DNA from: a virus
Strand: one strand, 5' to 3'
Length of the DNA: 48,501 bases
Virus record (IMG/VR): IMGVR_UViG_3300050821_001542
Location: 1-48,501 of that record
Below, piece after piece: positions 40,754 through 47,592 of this stretch. Each line of letters begins with the position of its first letter. Position 1 is the stretch's first letter. Below the pieces are notes generated by a model. The model was not told the DNA's origin and searched no databases. It saw nothing but the letters and a program-made list of their open reading frames with translations. The translations under genes and the position numbers were made by a program.

Positions 40754-40942
40754 TTACTTCTTCGGCGGAGCGGGTGACTTGTCGTAGAAGATCATCGGCC
40801 CGTGCTGACGTTTCGGGGTGCGCGTGGCCTTCCAGTCGCCGAAAATCTTCTTGCGGTAGAGACGGTTCATCACGTCCTCATCGTCCTGCAAGTCCGCGTT
40901 CGATGCCTGCCCACCTTTGCCGCCTTTCCCCCCGCTAGGCAT
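40754..40942 (-). CDS. Small basic protein sharing the scaffold C-terminal tail, 62 aa
   Basis: ATG 40942 with GGAGGCAC upstream. The N-terminus is MPSGGKGGKGGQASNADLQD, the middle is basic (RLYRKKIFGDWKATRTPKRQ), and the end YDKSPAPPKK is nearly identical to the end of the adjacent scaffold. This suggests both use one binding surface, perhaps on the capsid protein, or arose by partial duplication. A ~50-base gap separates it from the scaffold start. Confidence 0.6.
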   Translation of the reverse strand: MPSGGKGGKGGQASNADLQDDEDVMNRLYRKKIFGDWKATRTPKRQHGPMIFYDKSPAPPKK

Positions 40943-41606
40943 TCTGTGCCTCCAGTCCCTCGAATCCGAGGAAATCATAGCAGTAGTGCTTGAGCCTCAA
41001 CCCGTAGTCGTCCCAAATGGTGAAGCCGCTCCTACGCGCGCGAATCGAAAATGCCCAGTCGTCCTGAAAGCATTTCCCGTCTTCGATCATCGGCAGCGCG
41101 AGCGCGTACTGCGTCTCTTCGCCAACCCTGTACGCCAGCTCCGGGTAGTCGGCCATCATCTTTTCGATGACATGCCGCTTGATTGTCATGCTGTGGCCCG
41201 CCGCCATCTTCGTCTCGTGCAGACCGCCAGAGTTGAACTTTTCGAGGAACTCGTCCCACGATTCGGTCAGGTTAGCCGGCTGAAGCTCGCGCACCATGTT
41301 CTTGCGGTAGATGCCGCTCACGATGTCTTTATCCGCAGAGACCAGGCGGATGATCGTGTCGGGCGGGTAGAGCATGTCATCGGCGGCGAGGAATATGTGC
41401 GTGTCGCCCTCTGCGATGGCCTGCGCCATGATCGGCCCCCAGTTGTGGAATCCGGGACAGCCGCGCCTCACCTTGGTGAACTTGATTGCCATGCCCGCCG
41501 CCTGAGCAGTGAGCATGGCAATATCCAGCGAGTCCATCGCTTCGTCGAAGGGCTGAGAGCGCGGCGCCATGCCGATGCGTAGGCGCACGCCGGAGAATGG
41601 CGGCAT
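40935..41606 (-). CDS. GT-A-type glycosyltransferase, 223 aa
   Basis: Residues ~60-85 give the nucleotide-sugar site: AQAIAEGDTHIFLAADDMLY, with D76-D77-M as the metal-binding DxD-like motif after a hydrophobic strand. NWGPIMAQAI precedes it as in GT2-like enzymes; MTIKRHVIEKMM and EETQYALALPMI...FQDDWAF mark the acceptor side. It lacks membrane segments, so it acts in the cytoplasm. Set between capsid-related genes, it may glycosylate a virion protein; host cell-wall or DNA glycosylation are alternatives. The first ~12 residues may be a loose N-terminal extension. Confidence 0.75.
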   Translation of the reverse strand: MPPFSGVRLRIGMAPRSQPFDEAMDSLDIAMLTAQAAGMAIKFTKVRRGCPGFHNWGPIMAQAIAEGDTHIFLAADDMLYPPDTIIRLVSADKDIVSGIYRKNMVRELQPANLTESWDEFLEKFNSGGLHETKMAAGHSMTIKRHVIEKMMADYPELAYRVGEETQYALALPMIEDGKCFQDDWAFSIRARRSGFTIWDDYGLRLKHYCYDFLGFEGLEAQNA

Positions 41607-41607
41607 T

Positions 41608-41991
41608 CTAGGTGTCCGCCGTCACGCGAGCGATGTCCGTCGCCTCGCAGACCAGCACGGCGCGCTTGCCGTTGGCGATCTGCACGCCGGTTTGCCCGGT
41701 GACCTGGAAGGTGCAGGACTGGCCGGAGTTGTTGTAGGCGACGAACACGTAGCCGGGGAAGGCACCGGGCCACTTCACCGTAGCAGCGGCGCTCGCGTCG
41801 GTGACGATGATCTCGGAGGAGAGCGTCTGGTCGGGCGTCAGGGTGTAGACGTTCGAAGATCCGACCTTGCCGATGTCGATGCTGGTGAGCTTCTTGATGG
41901 CGTAGGTGGCCTTGCCTTGCTCCTGCGGAATGCGGAGGCCGTCTGGCCCTCCCTGCCGTACATTGTCGTAATCGGGCGGTGAGCCTGCCAT
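41608..41991 (-). CDS. Probable virion protein, beta-rich, 127 aa
   Basis: AAGGAG before ATG 41991. After a polar N-terminus (PPDYDNVRQGGPDGLRIPQE) it is a beta-sandwich-like domain of Thr/Val/Gly strands (VYTLTPDQTLSSEIIVTD, GYVFVAYNNSGQSCTFQVTG). Such proteins near capsid genes are often decoration or minor head proteins. Not matched to a known family. Confidence 0.55.
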   Translation of the reverse strand: MAGSPPDYDNVRQGGPDGLRIPQEQGKATYAIKKLTSIDIGKVGSSNVYTLTPDQTLSSEIIVTDASAAATVKWPGAFPGYVFVAYNNSGQSCTFQVTGQTGVQIANGKRAVLVCEATDIARVTADT

Positions 41992-41992
41992 T

Positions 41993-42235
41993 TCATTCTC
42001 CTTTTTCTGTCATTCCGTAGAACTGGTAAACCTGGTCGAACGCTCCGGCCATCCGCGCGATCGCAATGGCGAGGTTGTGCTCTCCCAACCTTACATCTTC
42101 CTGCGGGTTCAGTATTTCCCCAAAGTGTCCGAGAGTCAATATATCTCCGAGTACGCGGCGACCTTCCATCGTGCCAAAGACGTTCTTGTACCGCTGCTGC
42201 ATCTCCTTGGCGGGGTCACGCGGTTGTTCCGGCAT
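41993..42235 (-). CDS. Bbp19-like small virion protein, 80 aa
   Basis: The core RYKNVFGTMEGRRVLGDILT, followed by a Gly-rich turn and a helical end EHNLAIAIARMAGAFDQVY, matches the Bbp19 family found beside portal genes in BPP-1-like phages. The portal gene's 3' end overlaps its start by 20 bases. Role in the virion unknown. Confidence 0.7.
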   Translation of the reverse strand: MPEQPRDPAKEMQQRYKNVFGTMEGRRVLGDILTLGHFGEILNPQEDVRLGEHNLAIAIARMAGAFDQVYQFYGMTEKGE

Positions 42236-44084
42236 TGTCGCCTCCCATCAGTTCCTTGAGAATCGAACCGGATTCAGGAGCCTTGGACAGCGCGGCGGCA
42301 GCCTTCGCCAGCTTGGGCACATTCTCTGCGGTCTGCGCCTGCCGCGCCATCGCATCGGCCTGTTGGTGGATGGCGGTGATTGCCTTGTCGTCGCGGATGG
42401 CCCCAGAAGGAACGCTTACCGCATCTCCCAGCTCTCGCAGCAGGAAGAGCGAATCGAGGTAGCGCGGCACCAGCGGGTCGATCTGCGCAACCTGCGTGGT
42501 GAGTTGCAGGAACGTGGTGATCGAGCGCACCTTGGTCAGCCGGGTCTGCGCCTGCGCCAGCGGGCCGAGGTACTGAATCTCCACACCTGAGTGAACCGAG
42601 TTGGTAAGGATGTCGGGCGGGTCAGGGATGCGCCCTGCGCGCGCCTCGATGTCGAACATACGCACGATGATCGGGTCAAAAGCCTCCGACTGAAGATTGC
42701 CCACGCGCGTGCCGAGGATTGCGGCCTTCTCGCTCTGAAGCTCCGCGATCTGCTCGGTCACCATGCGCTCCGACTGTCCGGCGGCGGCGAGCTGCGACAT
42801 CATCTGGAACACGTCGGTGTAGAAGTGCTCATTCACGATGCGCGCCACGCGCTCCTGGTACTCAATCGTGAAGGGAAGGTTCTGCACGCCGGTGATGAGC
42901 TGCTGCGGCATCCGAAGACGGATGTCCCCACGGTTGCCTTCCATGTAGGTGATTGAGTTCGGCCCGCGCTGAATTGCGCCGCGCATGTCCGAGTACGCGA
43001 CCAGCGGCGGCTCCGCGGCGCGCTGGGCAGTTACCAGATTGGTTCTCCCAATCTGATTTAGCTGCGCGATGGACACGAAGGCATCGTGCGCCGGCCCCCG
43101 GCCGTACACCTCGTCATCGTTCTTCCTCCAGCGCCACGAGATGATGGGCATGGAGTCGTATCCGCCCTCCGCCAGCAGGGAAACTCCGTCGTCTCCCTTT
43201 TGCGTGCTCCCGTCCGGCGCAAGGATCTTCCCGCCCCGGCGGTAGACCCAGACCGATTCCCACTTCTTTCCCTTGGCGTCGATGCGTCCCGGCTCGAAGT
43301 CTCTGCGCGGATAGATGGCGTGCAGCACGTCGCGCTCGGAGTAGAGGTTCTCCTGGTAGTCGCGCTTGAAGTTGCGATCAGCGGCGACCATTGCCTCCAT
43401 GCCGAACTTCTCTTCGAGTTGGCGCAGGGTCATCTTGTAGACCCGGTAGTTTGTGTCCACCTCGCCAAACTCGTTCTCCGCGATGTAGCACTCGCGGTAG
43501 TGCGGCACGGTGAACACGGCGCGCGCATTGCGCAGGTCTTCCTCGATCAGCAGGTACGCCGTGCCGCAGGTCGCTCCGTCCGAGATGAACTCGGGATTCT
43601 TGTCGTAGAAGTTCGAGCGGTTGAATGCCGAGTAGAGCACGGTCTGGCACTCCTGCAACCACTTCTGCACCTGCGGGTACGAGTCCACGCGCTGCCCGTT
43701 CCACGCGCGCATCCCAGAGGTTCGAGGGAAGTTCAGCTTGCCCGGTATCTCCAGCCCGAACCACGGCTGGTTGCGTGAGCACAGGTTCCCCACCATGCCG
43801 TCGCGCAGTTTGTTGCGCGCCAGCATTGCCGTGTCGTCGAAGATTTCCTGTCCGGTAGTCTGCCCCGGCCACAGGTCGCGGTCTTGAATGAAGCGTCGCC
43901 CGTGGTTCACGTACGCGATGATGTTGTCGATCTGCGGTTCCCAAAATAGTCTTTGGGCAGCCAGAATCTCCAGATACTTCTCGCAGTCCTTCGCCTTGGA
44001 CTGGTCATCGCGCTTGCCGAGCTTCGACGGAGACCATCCCATAGTCGCGTTGTAGTTGCGGTCGGCGGCGAGCGTGACTGGCAT
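42216..44084 (-). CDS. Portal (head-tail connector) protein, 622 aa
   Basis: A podovirus-type portal: the N-terminal helical region (DCEKYLEILAAQRLFWEPQI) is followed by GQEIFDDTAMLARNKLRDGM and the wing/stem region. ISDGATCGTAYLLIEEDL and VYKMTLRQLEEKFG are typical of head-to-tail connectors of the T7/BPP-1 group. The end is Ala/Gln-rich helical (ADAMARQAQTAENVPKLAKA). Twelve copies would form the DNA channel. It follows TerL and a small Ala-rich gene, the standard order. ATG 44084; a second ATG 14 codons later is possible. Confidence 0.85.
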   Translation of the reverse strand: MPVTLAADRNYNATMGWSPSKLGKRDDQSKAKDCEKYLEILAAQRLFWEPQIDNIIAYVNHGRRFIQDRDLWPGQTTGQEIFDDTAMLARNKLRDGMVGNLCSRNQPWFGLEIPGKLNFPRTSGMRAWNGQRVDSYPQVQKWLQECQTVLYSAFNRSNFYDKNPEFISDGATCGTAYLLIEEDLRNARAVFTVPHYRECYIAENEFGEVDTNYRVYKMTLRQLEEKFGMEAMVAADRNFKRDYQENLYSERDVLHAIYPRRDFEPGRIDAKGKKWESVWVYRRGGKILAPDGSTQKGDDGVSLLAEGGYDSMPIISWRWRKNDDEVYGRGPAHDAFVSIAQLNQIGRTNLVTAQRAAEPPLVAYSDMRGAIQRGPNSITYMEGNRGDIRLRMPQQLITGVQNLPFTIEYQERVARIVNEHFYTDVFQMMSQLAAAGQSERMVTEQIAELQSEKAAILGTRVGNLQSEAFDPIIVRMFDIEARAGRIPDPPDILTNSVHSGVEIQYLGPLAQAQTRLTKVRSITTFLQLTTQVAQIDPLVPRYLDSLFLLRELGDAVSVPSGAIRDDKAITAIHQQADAMARQAQTAENVPKLAKAAAALSKAPESGSILKELMGGDNAGTTA

Positions 44085-44342
44085 CTATCCCAACGTCGCT
44101 TTCTGCACCGAGGCCGAGCCGGGTGCTCCCATCGGTGAGGTGAGAACGGTGGCAGCAAGACCTCTGCGCTTCTGCAATGCCTCCGCCTGGGCCTGCGCAG
44201 CGGCGTTGGCTGCCTCTGCCTGCTGGGATGCGGTGTCGGTTGGGGCCGTGGGCGCGCTGGGCTGCTCTGCGATGGCTACGCCCGTGGCGGCGGCACCTAC
44301 CCCAGCGGCGATGAGCGGGATGAAGGGAATGATCGGGGCCAA
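44085..44342 (-). CDS. Small Ala/Gln-rich protein between TerL and portal, 85 aa
   Basis: TTG start at 44342 with GAGG upstream, two bases after the TerL stop. A hydrophobic N-terminus (IIPFIPLIAAGVGAAATGVA) is followed by a Gln/Ala coiled stretch (ASQQAEAANAAAQAQAEALQ) and a C-terminal ATVLTSPMGAPGSASVQK. Proteins with this LTSP-Gly end sit at this locus in related podoviruses, as I recall. Function unknown. Confidence 0.6.
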   Translation of the reverse strand: MAPIIPFIPLIAAGVGAAATGVAIAEQPSAPTAPTDTASQQAEAANAAAQAQAEALQKRRGLAATVLTSPMGAPGSASVQKATLG

Positions 44343-44344
44343 GG

Positions 44345-46060
44345 CTAAGACCTCATTGCGAGTCCAGCATACAACACCGATCCCTGCGGCTTACTATTTT
44401 CTCGTGCCAGCACCGAGCGCACGAACTCCTGGTCGAGTTCCGGCTGGGGCCGGGAGTAGAGCGGCTGCTCCAGCGCGGCATATCTCACGCAGTCGCAAAA
44501 GTCCTTGTACGCCTCTTCGGGTTTGTCGGTGCCTTCTTTCCACGAGTAGTTGCTCATATGCTGGAAAGGCCCGCCCTCGCCGGAGGTCTTCTCGCGCGCG
44601 AACATCATGCCGGGAAACTCTTTTCCGCGCACTGCTGAGTAGTGCGGTGCGAGATACTCTTTCACCCGCTTGTGGCCGAGCGTCACGTCGCCCGGCGCGG
44701 AGCACGAGTGGACGATGTGCTTCATGCCCGCCTTCTCTAGCTCTTCCTCCCATGACGGAAAGTGCTCGCCGTGCAGTGGCTTCTCCGCCGCGGCGAACTT
44801 GACGTCGATGATGAGCATGGCCGGTTCTTTGTAGTTGTGCTCGGCGCGCTTCACCCTGACTTGACGACAGATGGACTCGATGTTTCCTGAAGGCCGGAGG
44901 TAGGCGTACCAGTAGATTCGGTTGGCACTCTTGCCGTTGACGATGATCTCTTCGGGAGAAACCGCGCCGAACAGCCAGCAGCACGGACGCGCGTCGTGTG
45001 GGTCGAGCACCTCAATCCGCATCCAGTCATTCGGGATGGTGAAGTCTTCGTACAGATGCTTCTCGCGGTCGAGCATCTTGTAGACCAGCCCTGAGAGGTG
45101 CTTCCATTTTCCTTCTTCACGGGCTTCCCTTTCGTCTGGGTCGGTGATCTTCTTCAGGTAGTTCTCGATGCCCGCGCGGGGCAGGAATCCCATCACCTGT
45201 CCGCACTTCGGGCAGTGGTCGATGGGGCGCACCTCGCCAGCCTTGAGCCTGTCGGGATCGTTCTCTGGAATGGTGGTGTCGCAGGCGCGGCACCAGTCCT
45301 GGCAGTTGTCCCACGTCGAGCCGCGAAAGACTGCGATCTCCTGGTCCTCGCCGCCGTTGTTGAATGCGTGCAGCGAGAGCAGGTCGTAGATGTATGCCTC
45401 TTTGAGAGGCGTCATGGTGTACCAGCTCGGCCCGTTGGTGCTCATCAGGCCGCGCGTGGACGCGGTCAGGATGTCGCGGGGCGGCGGCTCGTCAAAGTGA
45501 ATCCAGTCGAGCACGGTGCCCTCGTAGCTCTCGGCTGGCTGCACATACGACCGGAAGTGGATGGTTGAGCCGCAGGGCTTGCCGTTGAAGTCGTTTTGCA
45601 GGTGGATCGACTTGATCGACCCGTCCGAGTAGCGCGTCACCGTCACGCCGCAGTATTGCGGGATGAGCGCCATGAACTCAGGCTCGATGCGCTGCGTCAG
45701 CGTTTGGCCGGCAACCTCGCAACCCACGATGCCGTTGTTCGGAACGCGCACGGCGATCTTATAGTCCGGGTCGGTCTTTTCGAGCCACGGCCGGAAGCCC
45801 ATCGCGTGCGCAATGTCCTCCGCTACACCGATGGTTGTCTTGCCTACCTGGTTGCCGCTCTCGAAGATGCGCGTGCGCGGCGTGCGGCCCCGCTTGTTCT
45901 TGATGCGGATGAACGGCTCCTGCGCGCGGTTCATGCGCAGGTAGAACAGCTTGAGGTAGCTGGTGACCTTTTCCTCGACCGCTGCCAGCGATGCAGGGTC
46001 GTTCTTGTCGAAGTTCTCTGGGATGTCGAGGAGGGGCTTGGTGGTGGCTTTGCGCGCCAT
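44345..46060 (-). CDS. terL: Terminase large subunit
   Basis: 571 residues. The N-terminal ATPase has Walker A GNQVGKTT (69-76) after RTRIFES and Walker B VLDWIHFDE with D190-E191; the C-terminal half should be the RNase-H-like nuclease (LIIDVKFAAAEKP as a candidate acidic strand). An inserted zinc-type cluster lies at ~253-288, CQDWCRAC followed by HCPKCGQ. It translocates DNA into the procapsid through the portal and cuts it. No small subunit gene is adjacent; the HTH protein at 828-1310 is a candidate. Confidence 0.9.
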   Translation of the reverse strand: MARKATTKPLLDIPENFDKNDPASLAAVEEKVTSYLKLFYLRMNRAQEPFIRIKNKRGRTPRTRIFESGNQVGKTTIGVAEDIAHAMGFRPWLEKTDPDYKIAVRVPNNGIVGCEVAGQTLTQRIEPEFMALIPQYCGVTVTRYSDGSIKSIHLQNDFNGKPCGSTIHFRSYVQPAESYEGTVLDWIHFDEPPPRDILTASTRGLMSTNGPSWYTMTPLKEAYIYDLLSLHAFNNGGEDQEIAVFRGSTWDNCQDWCRACDTTIPENDPDRLKAGEVRPIDHCPKCGQVMGFLPRAGIENYLKKITDPDEREAREEGKWKHLSGLVYKMLDREKHLYEDFTIPNDWMRIEVLDPHDARPCCWLFGAVSPEEIIVNGKSANRIYWYAYLRPSGNIESICRQVRVKRAEHNYKEPAMLIIDVKFAAAEKPLHGEHFPSWEEELEKAGMKHIVHSCSAPGDVTLGHKRVKEYLAPHYSAVRGKEFPGMMFAREKTSGEGGPFQHMSNYSWKEGTDKPEEAYKDFCDCVRYAALEQPLYSRPQPELDQEFVRSVLARENSKPQGSVLYAGLAMRS

Positions 46061-46064
46061 CGCT

Positions 46065-46403
46065 CTATCTTACCGTCCTGCACGCTTCACTGTGCCTCAT
46101 CCCTGTGCGCCTGTTCTCATAGCATGATGCATTCTCGAACCCGCAGAACTGTCCGCGCTGCCACGCTACCGTAGGTCTGTCGAACTTGCCGCAGTGACCT
46201 GGCATCCCGAAAATGTTGCGCTCCGACTTCTCTTTCGGGTTCATGGGCCTGCGCTCAAAGTGTTTGCAGGTGTTACAACTCGCGTCGAACGAATCGACCT
46301 CATCCGGCCCAAACGCAGAATCGAAGACCCTTGTAAGCGAGTTGTTGAGGACGCTAAATGGCTCGGTCTGAGAAAACGATTCTAGATACTCGCCGTCGTT
46401 CAT
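46065..46403 (-). CDS. Cys-rich hypothetical protein, 112 aa
   Basis: It precedes terL by four bases. CNTCKHFERRPMN, then HCGKFDRP, FCGFE and SCYENRR, give paired cysteines and histidines suitable for a zinc site; the N-terminal third is acidic and flexible. The pattern C-x2-C-K-H-F resembles small phage and bacterial proteins of unknown function. Its role in packaging is unproven. Confidence 0.6.
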   Translation of the reverse strand: MNDGEYLESFSQTEPFSVLNNSLTRVFDSAFGPDEVDSFDASCNTCKHFERRPMNPKEKSERNIFGMPGHCGKFDRPTVAWQRGQFCGFENASCYENRRTGMRHSEACRTVR

Positions 46404-46407
46404 GGGA

Positions 46408-46644
46408 TCACTCTACAGGCACCGGGAATCCGTCGGGCCGAATGCCGATCCTGTGCTTGCGGCAAATCTCCGCGATGGCCTTGCGGGGTTTGGGGTGCGG
46501 CACGTTGTGGCCGTGCTCCCAGTGAGTCACCGTGTGCGTGCTGACGTTCACGCGCTCGGCAAACTCCTTCACCGTGATCCCCAGAATGGCCCGGATCACT
46601 CTGATTCTTACGGATTCGTCTACCAGCTTCACGGTATAGAGCAT
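46408..46644 (-). CDS. XRE-family HTH regulator
   Basis: A single HTH domain: VRIRVIRAILGITVKEFAER then VNVSTHTVTHWEHGHNVPHP, a Cro/C1-type helix-turn-helix with recognition helix HTVTHWEHG, then AIAEICRKHRIG. The start is uncertain: ATG 46644, GTG 46632 and GTG 46659 are in frame and none has a ribosome site. The promoter at 46640-46667 would start RNA almost exactly at GTG 46632, which suggests a leaderless mRNA. A conserved 26-bp site lies just upstream. It is the only classical repressor-like gene in the window. Confidence 0.75.
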   Translation of the reverse strand: MLYTVKLVDESVRIRVIRAILGITVKEFAERVNVSTHTVTHWEHGHNVPHPKPRKAIAEICRKHRIGIRPDGFPVPVE

Positions 46645-46667
46645 ATCACAGATCGTCACCGGGTCAA
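46640..46667 (-). promoter_or_regulatory. Sigma70-like promoter of the XRE gene
   Basis: TTGACC (46662-46667), a 16-base spacer, TATGCT (46640-46645), read leftward. The predicted RNA start falls at about 46632-46634, coinciding with a GTG codon in the regulator frame. Confidence 0.5.
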
Positions 46668-46855
46668 GTGTTCGATTCCGTGGATATTTGTCTTGTACTA
46701 GACGGGTTGACTACGATGATACCCGGCGGAGGGGCGCTCTTTCGAATGGCCGAGTTCAGGTCGGCTCCCCGTCCTTTCAATCTCGCCCGTCGGCACAGGG
46801 CCTTATGTGCCTCCATCGAATTCTTCCAATCAACTGCATGATCTCTACGCTTCAC
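46664..46855 (-). CDS. Doubtful small basic ORF, 63 aa
   Basis: GTG 46855 with AAAGGA upstream opens a basic frame (MKRRDHAVDWKNSMEAHKAL, then CRRARLKGRG). Its 3' end contains the conserved regulatory site and the -35 box of the next gene, and composition is not clearly coding. It may be non-coding DNA. Confidence 0.25.
   Translation of the reverse strand: MKRRDHAVDWKNSMEAHKALCRRARLKGRGADLNSAIRKSAPPPGIIVVNPSSTRQISTESNT
46673..46702 (-). promoter_or_regulatory. Conserved ~26-bp site, copy 2
   Basis: Read leftward, AGTACAAGACAAAT (complement of 46686-46699) is identical to 2595-2608, with further similarity outside. It lies 5 bases upstream of the -35 box of the regulator promoter. Confidence 0.55.
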
Positions 46856-47196
46856 CTAAGATCCTTTCAAATAACAAATGCCAGATTCCATAGAGCTTGA
46901 GCAAACGAAAAGCAGGGGCATATACCTACCCACTCTCCGCTGCGAGAAGGCCACAGTATGCCGTGATCCGTCGAGTCTCGCGTTCGGTCTACTAAGGCCT
47001 CTTTGCTTACGCACGCCTCCCGCGGAAGGACGCTCCTCTGACGACTAGAGGCCACCCGTAGACAGGTAGCAGGAGCCGGTTCCTCTCTGGGTTACGAACC
47101 CATTGAGCGCAATGCAGCGGTCGCCGCGCACGAATGCGTGAGGGAGTTTTCAGGCCGAATTTTCGGGGAAACTTCCATAGTGTGAGCTTCGACCTC
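46856..47196. other. Non-coding stretch with inverted repeats
   Basis: No convincing gene on either strand; short frames here have unnatural composition. The stretch contains GGCCTCT (46996-47002) pairing with AGAGGCC (47047-47053), and GGGTTACGAACCC near 47089-47101. No tRNA cloverleaf was found. It may hold an origin, packaging site or structured RNA. Confidence 0.4.
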
Positions 47197-47270
47197 TTGA
47201 ATTTAGCATCGAAAGGTGTAGAATGCAAGTGCGGGGTGACGCCAGCACCCCTTTCCATAGTGGCTTCGAC
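47173..47270 (+). repeat. Direct repeat around the small-RNA promoter
   Basis: TTCCATAGTG at 47173-47182 and 47253-47262, each followed by GCTTCGAC (47186-47193 and 47263-47270). One copy is just upstream of the -35 box, the other inside the RNA, 80 bases apart; the first has three extra bases between the two halves. Confidence 0.75.
47197..47224 (+). promoter_or_regulatory. Sigma70-like promoter of the small RNA
   Basis: TTGAAT (47197-47202), a 16-base spacer, TAGAAT (47219-47224). The predicted start is near 47231, at the first base of the GCGGGG stem. Confidence 0.65.
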
Positions 47271-47333
47271 ACCTACTTGGGACGCCCCGCAAAATCGTGA
47301 AGCCCCCGGTCATTGCCTTGCCGGGGGCTTTCT
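47231..47333 (+). ncRNA. Candidate ~100-nt structured RNA or leader
   Basis: Bounded by a promoter and an intrinsic terminator, with no ORF. The 5' end GCGGGG (47231-47236) can pair with CCCCGC (47285-47290), closing a long domain. Alternatively GGGGTG (47233-47238) pairs with CACCCC (47246-47251) in a local hairpin. The two pairings share the G-run and exclude each other, as in attenuators and riboswitches. It could be a free small RNA or a leader controlling rightward genes beyond the terminator. No known RNA family was recognised. Confidence 0.55.
47300..47330 (+). terminator. Intrinsic terminator, probably bidirectional
   Basis: AAGCCCCCGG (47300-47309) and CCGGGGGCTT (47321-47330) form a perfect 10-bp GC-rich stem with an 11-base loop, followed by TTTCTG overlapping the stem base and preceded by AAAATCGTGAA. 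Confidence 0.85.
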
Positions 47334-47337
47334 GCAT

Positions 47338-47372
47338 CTGACAGCGTGTCAGTGTAATATCCTATCGTGCAT
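47338..47372 (+). promoter_or_regulatory. Operator-like palindrome and shared box
   Basis: CTGACA-GCG-TGTCAG (47338-47352) is followed by TAATAT (47355-47360), a possible -10, and TATCGTGCAT (47363-47372), which is identical to 1381-1390 in the early control region. Likely a regulated promoter for the following small gene. Confidence 0.4.
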
Positions 47373-47415
47373 ACCATCCGCCTCGCCCTCGTTCTCTCGC
47401 ACCGTCAGCTCAGTA

Positions 47416-47592
47416 ATGGACAAGATGGAAGATTTGCTCTCCCTGCGGGATGAGCGCGACTTCATGGAGGGGCTTACGGAGTTTCTGGAGCTTACGCCCG
47501 GCGAGCCGCGTTTTGAAGCGGCTTTAGCTGTTTGGCGCTCTTTGCAGACGCAACCTTCTCATCGACGAAGGCCGCGAACTCTGCGACCCTAG
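47416..47592 (+). CDS. Hypothetical protein, 58 aa
   Basis: ATG 47416 lacks a good ribosome site, but the residues are protein-like (MDKMEDLLSLRDERDFMEGL, then TEFLELTPGEPRFEAALAVW). The basic end overlaps the convergent gene by 101 bases. Moderate support only. Confidence 0.4.
   Translation: MDKMEDLLSLRDERDFMEGLTEFLELTPGEPRFEAALAVWRSLQTQPSHRRRPRTLRP

Noticed and set aside
17922-42235. Diversity-generating retroelement, expected by analogy with BPP-1
   Set aside because: No reverse transcriptase gene and no template/variable repeat pair were seen.
46661-46685. TTCGATTCC resembling a tRNA T-arm
   Set aside because: No acceptor, D or anticodon stem can be drawn around it on either strand.
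46856-47258. Short frames on both strands in the gap, such as the leftward one at 47007-47258
   Set aside because: Composition is unnatural (Arg/Pro/Trp-rich), there are no ribosome sites, and they overlap the promoter and structured RNA.
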